Positions 54,882 through 64,000 are shown, counted from the stretch's first letter. The stretch is 64,000 bases of DNA from Candidatus Microthrix subdominans (GCA_016719385.1 JADJZA010000010.1:246553-310552), one strand, 5' to 3'. Numbers and translations: made by a program. Notes: generated by a model not told the origin, from the sequence alone.

Positions 54882-55916
54882 ATGCTCGATGACCGCAAGT
54901 CGGCCGTGCTGCGGGCCGTCGTCCAGAGCTATATCGAGACCGCCCTCCCGGTGGGCTCGGGGAACGTCGCCGGCGCCCCCGGGGTTGAGGTCAGCCCCGC
55001 CACGGTGCGCAACGACATGACCTTCCTCGAACACGAGGGCTACCTCACTCAGCCACACACGTCGGCCGGACGGATCCCGACCGAGAAGGGCTACCGGTTC
55101 TTCGTCGACCAGTTGGGAGTACCGACCGAGTTGGACGAGCCCAAGGCGCAGCAGGTTGGACAGTTCTTTGCCCATGCCCACGGCGAGCTCGAGGGGCTCT
55201 TCCAGGAGGCGTCCACCCACCTGGCCCGCCTGACCTCCACGACGGCCCTGACGGTCGGCGAGCGGGGAAGCAGCGAGACGATCCGTTCGGTGCAGTTGGT
55301 GTCGTTATCGGACCGGCTGGTGGTGGCGGTCGCCGTGCTGAGCAACGGCATGCTGGCCAAGCGCACCGTCGACCTGGCCGACGACCTTGACGACGCCCAA
55401 CTGGCGGTGGCCACCTCGGTGCTGTCCGCCCGGCTGGAAGGTTGTTCGGTGGACGACGTCGTTGCCGGCACCATCCCATCGGTTGCCGAGGTGGCACCCC
55501 GCGTGGCGCCCGACTCCCCGGCGGTCGCCCTCGTCGGCGAGGTGATTGTCGGCCTGTCGGCCTCCTGGGCCGAGGACCACACCGAGCTGTACGTCGACGG
55601 CGCCTCCAACATGGCCCGCAGCTTCGAGGAGGTCGAAACCCTGCATCGGGTGTTGGCCCTGCTCGAACAGCAGGTGGTGGTCGTCGGCCTGCTGCGCGAG
55701 CTGATCGAACGGGGACTGTCGGTGGCGATCGGCTCGGAGACCGGGCTGTCGCCGCTGAGCGAATGCTCCCTGGTCGTGGCTCCGGTGATGGTGGGTTCGG
55801 GCCGGGCCGCCACCCTGGCGGTGCTGGGACCCACCCGGATGAACTATTCCGACACGCTCTCGGCGGTCGACACGGTCAGCCGACAACTGACGAGGGCGCT
55901 CAGCGAAGGCGAGTAG
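54882..55916 (+). CDS. hrcA: Heat-inducible transcription repressor HrcA
   Basis: 344 aa from ATG 54882. The N-terminal winged helix (DDRKSAVLRAVVQSYIETAL, then SPATVRNDMTFLEHEGYLTQ, TSAGRIPTEKGYRFFVDQL) is the DNA-binding part, and the C-terminal SVAIGSETGLSPLSECSLVV and ATLAVLGPTRMNYSDTLSAV are typical. HrcA represses chaperone operons through CIRCE. I found no CIRCE (TTAGCACTC-N9-GAGTGCTAA) upstream here. A TAGAAT hexamer at 54761-54766 could be the -10 of its promoter. Confidence 0.93.
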   Translation: MLDDRKSAVLRAVVQSYIETALPVGSGNVAGAPGVEVSPATVRNDMTFLEHEGYLTQPHTSAGRIPTEKGYRFFVDQLGVPTELDEPKAQQVGQFFAHAHGELEGLFQEASTHLARLTSTTALTVGERGSSETIRSVQLVSLSDRLVVAVAVLSNGMLAKRTVDLADDLDDAQLAVATSVLSARLEGCSVDDVVAGTIPSVAEVAPRVAPDSPAVALVGEVIVGLSASWAEDHTELYVDGASNMARSFEEVETLHRVLALLEQQVVVVGLLRELIERGLSVAIGSETGLSPLSECSLVVAPVMVGSGRAATLAVLGPTRMNYSDTLSAVDTVSRQLTRALSEGE

Positions 55917-56071
55917 CCCGCACGGTCGGCATTGCCGACCGAACACCACCTCGTCGGCCCGAGGCCGATCGATGACCAACCAACGAAGACCCCGACCGCC
56001 ATGCACCCCGTGAGATCAACGCATCGGTGGCGAGCAATGCACCCCCCAACCGGACAGTACAAGGAGTAACG

Positions 56072-57222
56072 ATGGCTCAGATCACCGAGGATCCCTACGA
56101 GGTCCTGGGCGTTCATCGCGAGGCCACCCACATCGAGATCAAGGCCGCGTATCGCAAAGCGGCCCGCGACAGCCACCCCGACGCCAACCCGGATGACCCT
56201 CACGCCGAGGCTCGCTTCAAGTCGGTGGCCGTCGCCTACGAGATTCTCTCCGATGGGGAGAAGCGCGAGAACTACGACCGCTTCGGATCGGTCGATGGCG
56301 GCGCCGGGATGGCCGACGGCATGGGTGGCCTCTCCGACCTGTTCGACGCCTTCTTCGGCGGAGGTGGCGGGTCGGGCTTCGGCGCCGGGTTTGGCGGCGG
56401 CGCAACCCGAGGCCGAACCGGGCCGCAACGAGGTCCCGATCTTGAAACCAACCTTCGGATCCCCTTCGACCAGGCGGTGTTTGGCGGTGCCCACGACGTG
56501 ACCGTGCGGACCGCAGTCGCCTGCGAGACCTGTGAAGCCACCGGCGCCGCGCCGGGCACCGGCCCGAAAACCTGCGAGACCTGCGGAGGTCAGGGACAGG
56601 TGCAGTCGGTGCGCCGCTCGATCCTCGGCCAAATGGTGACCGCATCGCCGTGCCCCACCTGCCAGGGGAGCGGCGAGTTGATTCCCAGCCCCTGCAGCAA
56701 GTGCGACGGAGACGGACGGATCGTCGAGGAGGCCACCCTCACCGTCGAGGTGCCCGCCGGGGTGGACGACGGCTCGACGCTGCGGCTGACCGGTCGCGAG
56801 CGGTCGGGGCCCGGGGCGGTCCTGCCGGTGACCTGTACGTCCACCTGAACGTGTCGGGCCACTCCGAAGTGGTACGCGACGGTACGACGCTGCACATCGA
56901 GGTCCCGGTGAGCGTCGCCCAGGCCACGCTGGGGACTCAGTTGGAGGTCGACACGCTTGACGGTGCCCACGAGCTCACCGTGCCCGCCGGAACCCAGTCG
57001 GGCTGGGAGCACCGTTTCCGCGGGCTGGGGGTGCCGCGGCTCGACGGCCGCGGGCGGGACCGGGGCCGGGGCGACCTGATCGCCCGCGTGTCGGTGCACA
57101 CCCCAACCGATCTTTCCAACGAGCAGGAGGAGCTGCTGCGCCGCTTCGCCGAGTTGCGGGAGGAGGCGGTCACCCCGCCCAAGACCGGTCTGGGCAAAAA
57201 GATCCGCAGTGCCTTCAAATGA
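56072..57222 (+). CDS. dnaJ: Chaperone DnaJ, frameshifted
   Basis: ATG 56072 with AAGGAGTAAC upstream. The J domain (DPYEVLGVHREATHIEIKAA) contains the HPD motif (DSHPDANPD). It is followed by a Gly-rich linker and the four zinc-binding pairs CETCEATG, CETCGGQG, CPTCQGSG and CSKCDGDG. The frame breaks near 56812 in GCCCGGGG. One added base joins GRERSGPRGGPAGDLYVHLN and leads through the substrate-binding domain to GLGKKIRSAFK at 57222. Corrected length is about 380 aa, normal for DnaJ. It stimulates DnaK and is regulated with hrcA. Confidence 0.92.
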
Positions 57223-57958
57223 TGGCGGGCCGCCCCACGACCTGGTGGCCCACGCCCTGGTTGACTCGGTCGAGCACCCGGTTCCGTCCGAGGAGCTGAC
57301 GCGTCACCTGTGGTCGGCCCGCCGGCTTCGTCCGGGTACCGCCATCAGCGTTACCGACGGGGCCGGATCGTGGCGGCTGGTGCGTGTCGGCCCGGTCGGT
57401 GAGTTGGACCCCGACGGGGACGTCCGCTCGGTGCCCGCCCCCGACCCGGTGGCCATCGCCTTTGCCCCGGTCAGGGGAGCGCCCCGAGTGGTGTGTGCAG
57501 AAGCTGACCGAGGTGGGGGTTGACCGCATCGTCGTGCTTCAGACCGATCGGTCGGTGGTGCGCTGGTCGGGATCCAAGGCGTCATCGCATCTGGCCAAGC
57601 TTGGGCGCGTCGCAGCGGCTGCGCTGGAGCAGTGCCGCAGGGCGTGGTTGCCGACCATCGTCGGCCCGATCACCGTCGACGAGCTCGTCGCCGGGCAGCC
57701 GACATCCGGCCCCTCGGAGGTCTCGCTCGTGTCCTGGGTGCGCGCCGATGGCACCGGACGGACGCCCACGGCCGTCGATCGCCCTGCTGGATCGGCCCCG
57801 AAGGCGGGTTTTCCGAGCGGGAGCGGGCGCTGGTACCCGACCAGGTCGCCCTTGGGCCCCACGTGATGCGGGCCGAGACGGCCGCCATGGTGGCGGGGGC
57901 TCGAGCGGTCGCGCTCCGTGAGAAAAAAGATCACCACGGCCACGGAGCGGGCATGTAG
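57209..57958 (+). CDS. rsmE: 16S rRNA (uracil(1498)-N(3))-methyltransferase, two frameshifts
   Basis: GTG 57209, overlapping the dnaJ end by 14 nt. Three frames assemble one protein. The N-terminal PUA-like part includes TRHLWSARRLRPGTAISVTD. The SPOUT part VQKLTEVGVDRIVVLQTDRS, then AAALEQCRRAWLPTI, follows a break near 57476 (one G missing in GGGG). The knot SPCWIGPEGGFSERERALVP, then ALGPHVMRAETAAMVAGARA, follows a second break near 57785. RsmE methylates U1498 of 16S rRNA. The dnaJ-rsmE order is common. Length, about 250 aa, is normal. Confidence 0.88.
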
Positions 57959-58097
57959 GATTTTACCTGCACAGATTCCGTGGCGGGTGAGGGACCGCAG
58001 CCGGGTGAGGGGAGCCGATGGGGCGGATCGCCCAGATACTCGGCGCACTCGACTGCACCGATCCGGCGGGATCACCATCTTCGAAAGGGAGACCTAG

Positions 58098-58606
58098 ATG
58101 GGGACCAGCTTCGTGGACGAGGACGAGGAAGCCCGCAGCCAGTACGGCCGTGCGGTGGGAGAGCGTCTTCGGCTCATCCGCCGCCAGAAGCGGCTCTCGC
58201 TGCAAGAGGTCGAGGCCGACTCGGATCAGGAGTTCAAGGCCTCGGTGCTCGGCGCCTACGAGCGGGGCGAGCGGGCCATCTCGGTCCCCCGCTTGCAACG
58301 GCTCGCCCGGTTCTGCAAGGTTCCGGTCGATCAGCTGCTGCCCGAGGACGGCGACAGCGAGATCTCACGCACCGAACACGCCGAGGCCGGAGCCAAGATC
58401 GATCTCACCCGCCTCGAGGGGTCGATGGCCCCGCAGCCGAAATGCTGAACCGCTATCTGCGCATGATCCAGGTGCAGCGCCAGGACTTCAACGGCCGCAT
58501 GCTGACCATCCGGCGAGACGACATGCGAGCGATCGCCTGCATCCTCGACGTGAGTGAGGAGCACGCCCCTCAGCGGCTCAGCGAGATGGGTCTTCGCCTC
58601 GACTGA
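58098..58606 (+). CDS. bldD: BldD-like transcriptional regulator with c-di-GMP motif, frameshifted
   Basis: ATG 58098 with GAAAGGGAGA upstream. The N-terminal XRE helix-turn-helix is RLRLIRRQKRLSLQEVEADS then LGAYERGERAISVPRLQRLA. The frame breaks in the CCCC run at 58429-58432. One added C gives MAPAAEMLNRYLRMIQVQRQ and then the C-terminal domain. That domain carries RQDFNGRMLTIRRDD, which fits the RxD-X8-RxxD motif used by Streptomyces BldD to bind tetrameric c-di-GMP. The protein is about 169 aa. It could therefore link second-messenger level to developmental or envelope genes. Binding is inferred. Confidence 0.87.
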
Positions 58607-58635
58607 CGGGTGCCGGCTGCACCCGACGGTCCGGT

Positions 58636-59904
58636 TCAGAGCGTCCAGCGGCGTTCATCGGTGGTGAGTTTGGCGAGGCGCTCGACGTCGACGTCAACCC
58701 CGAGCCCTGCGACACCCTCGACACCGACCGTCGGCACCCGCCCCTCCCGATCGATGGCAACCGGTGGAGGTGACATCTTCGGTGAAGTACCGGTCGTCGC
58801 CGCCGATGTCGCCCACCCGGTTGGCTGCGGCTAGCCCGGCCAGCGCACGATCGGCGGCCCGGCCGATACCGGAGGACAACATGCCCCCGATGTAGGCGTC
58901 CAGGCCTTCGTCGTGGCACCAATCGAGCAACCGCCTCGCCGGGGTCGGTCCGCCGAGACGGGCGGCCTTGACGCACATGATCGGCCGCAGGCCCAGGGCC
59001 AGCGCAGTCTCGACAACGCCGAGCGAGGTCACCGATTCGTCCAGACAGATCGGCGTGTCGAGGCGTTGCGCCAGCTGGGCGTGACCGACCAGGTCGTCGG
59101 TCGGAAGGGTTGTTCCAGCCAGGCCAGCCCGAGGCGGTCCAGGGCGATCAGGGCGTCGAGGTGGTCGGGTCGTCGCTGCGATAGGGACGCGTTGGCGTCG
59201 GCGGCCACCTCGACATCGCCATCGCCGCTCGACCTCAGCGCATCGCTGACGGCGCCAAGTGGGACCAGGTCGAGGCCCGGTTGGATCTTGATCTTCAGAC
59301 GCCGGTATCCCGCCTGGGCCAATGCGACCGCACGCTCGGCCAGGTCGGCGTTGGCAGCATCACCGCTACCAACGGGGTTGCGGCTGTTGCTGTTGTCGTT
59401 GCCACCGGCGGAGGTGTCACCCTGATACCCCGTGGTCGAGCGTTCACGGCTTGGGCGTTGCTGACCGGTTCGAAGGCTGAGTGCCGCGCCGGCCGGCAGG
59501 GTGTCGGCTGCTGGGCCCCAGCGTTGCGCCAGCGTCTCGTTCCTCCTCCGGGCCGCCAGGTCCTCGGCCGCCAATGCCAGCGCCGAGCGGGCCATCGGGT
59601 GCCCTGGCACGGCCGACATCGCTCCTTCGACCGCGTCGGGGGTGAGCAATCCGCCGGCGATGACCGCCGGGATCAGCACGTCGCACAACATGGCCCAAGC
59701 GCCGGCGGTGTACTCATAGAAATAGCCCGGGTCGGGCAGCGCCGGGCATTCGCCCCAACCGGACGGGGCGTTCGCACCGGAGGGACCGACGTCGGCGCGG
59801 AACTCGACGATCAGCGTCGGACGGTCGGCAACCGTGCCGTGCGCGGCCCGATGGGCCTCGGCCAGGGTCAGCTCCACCCGTCTCAGGATGATCTCGGCGC
59901 TCAC
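58636..59904 (-). CDS. menC: o-Succinylbenzoate synthase-like enolase superfamily protein, two frameshifts
   Basis: GTG 59904. The N-terminal capping domain includes SGWGECPALPDPGYFYEYTA. The barrel shows the KxK motif YRRLKIKIQPG and DGDVEVAADANASLSQRRPD, LGLAWLEQPF, then, after a frame break near 59103, DTPICLDESVTSLGVV and LRPIMCVKAARLGGPTPARR, GGMLSSGIGRAADRALAG. A second break near 58768 leads to PPVAIDREGRVPTVGV and a stop at 58636. Acid residues after strands 3-5 are present. MenC makes o-succinylbenzoate for menaquinone. A low-complexity insert (about residues 160-190) is unusual. Confidence 0.83.
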
Positions 59905-59955
59905 CGGCCCAGCCTGCCACGCCGGCATCGGCCCAGACCCGACCCCACGCGGGCG

Positions 59956-60002
59956 AACTGGGGAGCTGAGGTGACCGTCAGGGCGCTCTGGGCTCCCGAG
60001 TT
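59956..60002 (+). repeat. REP-like palindromic element, copy B1
   Basis: 47 nt with arms AACTGGGGAGC and GCTCCCGAGTT (one mismatch) and the core CCGTCAGG, matching the element at 47097. It lies upstream of menC. Confidence 0.68.
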
Positions 60003-60014
60003 GATGCGTGAGCG

Positions 60015-60063
60015 AACTGGGGAGCTGAGGGGTCCGTCAGGGCGCGTTCTGGGCTCCCGGGTT
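60015..60063 (+). repeat. REP-like palindromic element, copy B2
   Basis: 49 nt with arms AACTGGGGAGC and GCTCCCGGGTT and the core CCGTCAGG; the second of a tandem pair 59 nt apart. Confidence 0.66.
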
Positions 60064-60095
60064 GGCGATGCTGGGCGGAACGAGCCGGTTGGTGG

Positions 60096-61020
60096 TCAAG
60101 CTGGGCGCACGGAAGAGGGCGGCGGAGATGTGGTCATGTGGTGCGGGGAGTTCGGGCAGTCGAGGACCTGCCCGGGCGGGACGATGTCGGGTTCGTCCGG
60201 TTCGGGGAGCTGCTCGACGTTGTGGGCCACGCACCGATACCAGTAGATCTCGGCCTCCTGTTCCGAGGACGGGCGACCGAGCTGGGCGTCGAGGTGGGCG
60301 CGGGCCTGGTCGAACCAATGCACGTCACCCCTGGTCACGATCGTGGGGCCGGGACGCCTGGTCGCCCGAGGGAGCCTGACCGATCGTGGCAACCCCAGGG
60401 GCAGGGTCGCCGTCGGCTGTTGCGTCGATGCGACCGTCGACCGGCAACCCGGGTGCCGGCGTCGTGCCGGCTGTCGGCGACCCGCCAGCGCCCGGTCGAG
60501 GCTGCGGTCCGTCCGGCAGCGGGTTCAGCCCGAGTACCCGGGTGGACGGTGCGGTCGGGCTGGTCGGATCGTCGGCCGGGCCGGCGATGCTGCTGGGAAC
60601 TCCTATCGGTGGTTGGTTCTGCGCCCCCGCCACCGTGGCGGGTAGCGCGACCAGCATGGGGGAGAGGCTGAGCGTGACCGCCATCCGGAGGGGAGCGGGA
60701 AGCAGCCGGGCGTAGACCCCGACACGATCGTGGCGGCCTCTCCAGGCGGCAAGCCAGGACGCGACGATCAAGCCGAGCCACCACAGCGCCAACGCGACCG
60801 CAGCGAAGCGCACCACCGCCACGGCCAGCACGGCGGCGTCGCCGGAGTAGAGGAGGTCGAGGTCGGCTCGAGTGCGGGGCAGCGCTCCAGCGCTGGGACC
60901 CCCAACCACGGCGGTGGCGGTCGCAGCGGCCGCAACCGCTGCGGTGCTGAGCAGCGCGATCGCCAACCGACCGGGTGTGCCGAGCGGCTTTGGGTGCCTC
61001 ACCGTCCGGGTGCTGCTCAT
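60096..61020 (-). CDS. Membrane protein with C-terminal LysM-type domain, frameshifted
   Basis: ATG 61020 overlaps the stop of the upstream gene (ATGA). Two N-terminal helices (LAIALLSTAAVAAAATATAV and VVRFAAVALALWWLGLIVAS) are followed by a third (MAVTLSLSPMLVALPATVAG) and a long Pro/Thr/Gly-rich linker. The frame is lost near 60345 in CCCC; removing one C gives ASRPTIVTRGDVHWFDQARA and the LysM-like domain EIYWYRCVAHNVEQL, then PDIVPPGQVLDCP. LysM domains bind peptidoglycan. This layout (helices plus LysM) occurs in actinobacterial proteins near Tad pilus genes. Confidence 0.65.
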
Positions 61021-62307
61021 GGTCCGCCCCCGGTGGTCGGGGCCGCTTTGACCGTCGCCGGCGAACCGGGGTCCGACTCCGAACCGGCGCCAGGCCCCGT
61101 CGCGCTGGGGAGCAGTGGGGTCGGTGCCCCGTCGGCGTCGCTCGCCCTCAAGCCATCGAGCCCGACGCCGGAGGAAGTCGCGAACAACCGTGTGGCCCCG
61201 GGGGCGGTGGCTACCGATCGGACCCGGACCGCATCGGAGGCGTTGACAGGGAAGTGCCGGACGAGGAACACCTCGCCGTCGTTGCGCAGTGCGGCCAGCT
61301 CGCTCCAGCCATCGCCGTCCAAGTCGACCAGGCGACCGTCGGCTATGTCGTCGCCCAGGCTCCATCGGGCGGTGCCGACGGTCAGCACCGATGAGTGGTA
61401 TCCGGCGGAGCGCCCGCACCCGCTGCCGTCGGGGTCGGCGCGGCGGCGGCACCGCCGGTTGCGAGCATCGGGCAGGCGCGGCCGATCCGGTCGAGCGACC
61501 AAGGCGGTCCCGGGCCCGGCCCGGGCGACGAGATCCCGGCGCCGCCGAGCACGGTGAGCCCGGAGCGCCTGCCAGACCGAGACGGACCGGCGACCGGGGG
61601 GACAGCCGGCGGGTGAGCTCTCCCAACCGTCGCCGGACGGAGGAGTCGCTCCCGGGTGTGCGGTGCTCACTCGCCCCGACGTCGGTGGATCGCTGCGCTG
61701 CTTCGACCAGATCGTCGAGGCCGGTGGCCAGCGCATCGAGGTCGTCGAGGTCTCCCGACCTGAGATCCACTGCTACGGCCGCCAGGGCGGACCTGAGCGC
61801 GGGTGCGAAGGTGGCGCCCCAGGGTGAGGAGCGTTGATGCCATGATCGTCGCCAGCGCCTCGCGGTCCGCCGCTCGCTCGGCCGGTCCTGCCGGGCAGAC
61901 CGCAGAGCCGAGTGAGCACAGCGTGACGTCGATGCCGCCGCCCGAGCGGGATGTGCTCGGGCCGGTGGTGGCGCGACGACGCCAGATGGCGTGCTCGGGC
62001 TCGAGCGACAGGTGAACCCAACCGCGTCGATGGAGCCCGGCGAGCACCCTGGCCAGTGCAGCCAACGCGGCCAGGCGGTCGGCGACGGCGAGCGGCGGTG
62101 AGGCGAGCGTATGGGCGCCGGCGTCAATGGTCTCGAGCCACGTCACCGGATGCTCTCCGAAACCGACGAGCGCCCACGCGATGCGGTCGCGTCGCTCGCA
62201 GCGGCCCAAGACGTCGATCTCTCGGCGGACGGCCAGCGTGTCGGGTCAACGAACCCGAACCGGTTGGGTCGTGGAGCGTTTCGGCCGCCGAGGCTCGCTT
62301 TTTGCAC
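61017..62307 (-). CDS. Pseudokinase-like protein with membrane helix and FG-GAP-like domain, several frameshifts
   Basis: The protein is scattered over several frames. Near 62270-61840 a kinase-like C-lobe can be read: AVRREIDVLGRCERRDRIAW, VLAGLHRRGWVHLSLEPEHA, GIDVTLCSLGSAV. The catalytic loop has HLSLEP instead of HRDLKP, and the DFG position reads SLG, so activity is unlikely. Later comes a segment LGELTRRLSPRSPVRLGLAG with a probable membrane helix, then VDLDGDGWSELAALRNDGEV, an FG-GAP-like unit, to a stop at 61017. GTG 62307 is the proposed start. It is coupled to the downstream LysM gene (ATGA). Function unknown; a structural or scaffold role is inferred. Confidence 0.55.
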
Positions 62308-62343
62308 GAGCCGGGTGACCGAGCCAACGTCGGACCACGACGA

Positions 62344-62788
62344 TCAACCCAACCGGGCAGTGGCTTGGGCGGATCCTGTAGGTGGGGGACACCGGGCAGA
62401 CCCCGCCCAAAGAGCCTCCGACCGTTGCCCGCTGCGGACGCTGACTTGAGTGCCATCCGGCGAGACCGCCACATCAACCCACCGGCGCTCGAGCCGGGGA
62501 CGTCGAGTGAGGCCAGGTGCATCCTGGCCAGCTCCGTGGCCTGTCCGGGTTGGTCCGCACCAGCCCGCCCGAACGGAGCGCCGCGATCGAGCATGCCTGC
62601 GGCGTCGTCGGCGGCACGCTCGGTGACCTGAACCAGCCGCCGCTGGGCCAGGTGCGCCGCCGACAGGTCGACTGCGACAGCGCCGAGGAGGACGACGACG
62701 AGCACGCCCGGCCGGGACCAACATCAGCGACGACCCCGATCGGTCCGCCGCACTCGGCGACGGGCGCACCTCGACGCTGTGTCCTCAC
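62344..62788 (-). CDS. TadG-like (Flp pilus-associated) protein, frameshifted
   Basis: GTG 62788 (ATG 62797 also possible). After a basic N-terminus (RTQRRGAPVAECGGPIG) a single membrane helix VLVVVLLGAVAVDLSAAHLA is followed by RRLVQVTERAADDAAGMLD, the TadG/TadE-type pattern. Breaks near 62712 and 62490 (each fixed by one added G) lead to DVAVSPDGTQVSVRSGQRSE and a stop at 62344. Such proteins belong to the Flp/Tad pilus machinery. Its GTG overlaps the inferred TadE-like stop (GTGA). Confidence 0.55.
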
Positions 62789-63269
62789 CCGGCGCATGCC
62801 ACACCCCCGCTTCGCCAGGCAGGACCGCGGTCCACGTCTTCCTCGCCACGGGTCGATCACCTCGGCGCCGTCGGCGGTGACCGTGCGCCATCCGAGGTTG
62901 GCCAATCCGGGCACCCGCACCAGCGGAGCGCGCAGGCGAAGGCTGACGTGGGCCAGCCCGGCAAGGGCCGAAGGCAGCCGCATCGGGCCGTGTGATCGAG
63001 ATTGCCGCATCGGAGCGCCCGGAGTGCGACAAGCGGAGGCTCGCGCCGCTGCACGGCCTCTGCCGAACTGGGCAGCGGCGCTGTCGGCCCGTACACCTGG
63101 AGGTGAGCCCTGCACTGCAGCGTCCGTATCGGTGCGGGCAGCGATGACCGACCAGACATTGACGATCATGAGCGTGCCCACTGGTGGGCAAATACGAGCA
63201 CCCCGGCCAGCAGCTCCACCTGAGCCGCCGACGACGTGCCCCCGGTCAGCCCAACGCCTGCGCTCTCAC
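62785..63269 (-). CDS. TadE-like membrane protein 2, frameshifted
   Basis: GTG 63269 overlaps the stop of the preceding gene (GTGA). Adding one G in the run after GCGTT gives RAQALGLTGGTSSAAQVELL and a membrane helix AGVLVFA...LMIVNVWSVIAARTDTDAAV. The rest (LANLGWRTVTADGAEVIDPW) is a small extracytoplasmic domain, ending near 62785. These are the traits of TadE-like proteins of Flp pilus loci. The boundaries depend on frame repair and are approximate. Confidence 0.5.
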
Positions 63270-63663
63270 GATGGCTCCCGCCGGACGACGACGTCGGCGG
63301 CGGACGCGCCGCCGAGGTGCGGGTCGCTGGTGCCGACGACTGTGGCCGGCCGGGCTCGCACCCGAGGATGACCGAGCGCCCGGTCGGGTCCCCGACGAAC
63401 TGCAACTCTCGACGTGCGCTCGCGTGGCCACCCAGGCGGGCACGTTTCAGGCCAGGCTTTCGGCTTGACCTCACTAACGTCGGCGTACCGAGGGTCGGAG
63501 GCCGCACGCCGGGTGGTGTCCCACGCCACGTGGTCGACCAACGAAGGTTGCGACCCACAGGTTCACCAGCACGCGGGTGGCCAAGAGCAGGAAGGCGAGA
63601 ATACCGTCACCCCCAGGGCGGCCGACAGCGTGCCGGAGCTGCTTCCGCCGCCGGGTTGAGCAT
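63266..63663 (-). CDS. TadE-like membrane protein 1, frameshifted
   Basis: ATG 63663 overlaps the pilin stop (TGATG). Near the start one G is missing; repaired, it reads MLNPGGGSSSGTLSAALGVT followed by a helix (FLLLATRVLVNLWVATFVDH) and VAWDTTRRAASDPRYADV, the TadE helix-plus-alanine/arginine pattern. The C-terminal part (GTSDPHLGGASAADVVVRRE) ends at 63266. It would be a minor pilin-like component of the Tad system. Confidence 0.55.
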
Positions 63664-63949
63664 CAGTTTCCGATCTGTTCGATCGTCTGGTTTGCCTTGG
63701 TGGTCGCCGAGCTGAACATCACCCGAAACCCGACCCATGAGCAGGTTGAGGAAGGCGATCACCAGCACGGCGATCGCAGTCGAGATGACGCCCTCGGCCA
63801 GGTTTCCGCCTCGAGGGTTGCGACGGCGCCGAGCTGCCTGCCTCGATGTCTGGTTTGCCGGGTGAAGCGTTCGGTCCCCCAAATGCGTGGGTGGGGGCGA
63901 CGGTCGGGGCGTCGGGTGGTGAGGTCGCCAACGTCAGTGCCGACGTCAT
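63663..63949 (-). CDS. Flp-type pilin-like small membrane protein, frameshifted
   Basis: A hydrophobic pilin-like segment is clear: GGNLAEGVISTAIAVLVIAF, followed after a break near 63738 by VGFRVMFSSATTKANQTIEQ and a stop at 63663. The basic stretch RRRRNPRGG before it resembles a prepilin leader. The true start is uncertain: ATG 63949 opens a Pro/Ala-rich sequence in a different frame, and TTG 63882 is in the hydrophobic frame. The upstream machinery genes (tadA, tadB, tadC) would lie beyond the right edge, which is inference. Confidence 0.5.
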
Positions 63950-64000
63950 TCAGGCCGTCGATGATCCGATCGGACGAGCCTGTGGCTGTCGTCGACGGGC

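Overview
The window is GC-rich (roughly two thirds G+C by eye) and reads as an actinobacterial chromosome. Evidence includes two F420-type luciferase-like oxidoreductases, a WS/DGAT acyltransferase, a BldD-like regulator, several acyl-CoA enzymes, GTG starts, leaderless-looking starts and many 4-nt stop/start overlaps (ATGA or GTGA). The gene mix (lipid storage, betaine synthesis, Flp/Tad-type pilus proteins) suggests an acidimicrobial relative, perhaps Microthrix-like. That placement is inference.

Layout. 1-7.6 kb: a fused F420 oxidoreductase/PLP decarboxylase running off the left edge, a 60-aa protein with a leaderless promoter, WS/DGAT, a PAP2 phosphatase, a RecB-type nuclease and a SulP transporter. 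7.6-9.2 kb: a relic zone with a decayed patatin-like phospholipase. 9.2-11.3 kb: ECF sigma and anti-sigma pair facing a lipoprotein. 11.3-27 kb: acyl-CoA and alcohol metabolism, choline-to-betaine genes, a DUF11 surface lipoprotein, an RnfD-like membrane protein with a sugar kinase, FadD and FadE. 26.8-33 kb: envelope polysaccharide genes ending in a suspicious junction between a wecB tail and an SLH-protein tail. 33-40.5 kb: amidohydrolase, lipoprotein, F420 oxidoreductase, GH65 phosphorylase with beta-phosphoglucomutase, and rpsT. 40.6-48.5 kb: an unusual Mur-ligase locus with a glycosyltransferase, a MurE-like ligase, a MurF-like protein lacking its P-loop, a D-Ala-D-Ala ligase fused to a GNAT acetyltransferase, and a MurF. 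48.7-52.9 kb: a two-gene predicted conflict (defence) system, a trypco2-like protein followed by a trypsin/STAND-NTPase/TPR protein with twelve 135-bp repeats. 52.9-59.9 kb: housekeeping genes lepA, hrcA, dnaJ, rsmE, a bldD-like gene and menC. 60-64 kb: a minus-strand operon with a Flp-like pilin, two TadE-like proteins, a TadG-like protein, a pseudokinase with a WELA/FG-GAP-like domain and a LysM membrane protein.

Quality. At least a dozen genes are broken by single-base gains or losses, nearly all in short G/C runs (6.6, 11.7, 42.6, 44.3, 46.3, 51.7-52.3, 56.8, 57.5, 57.8, 58.4, 58.8, 59.1 and 60-64 kb). Adding or removing one G or C restores family-typical protein in each case I worked out. 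Positions 40935-41385 are a G/C homopolymer-rich stretch that looks like sequencing or assembly artefact. The region from about 12 to 40 kb is clean. I therefore treat most frameshifts as probable consensus errors and annotate the intended genes.
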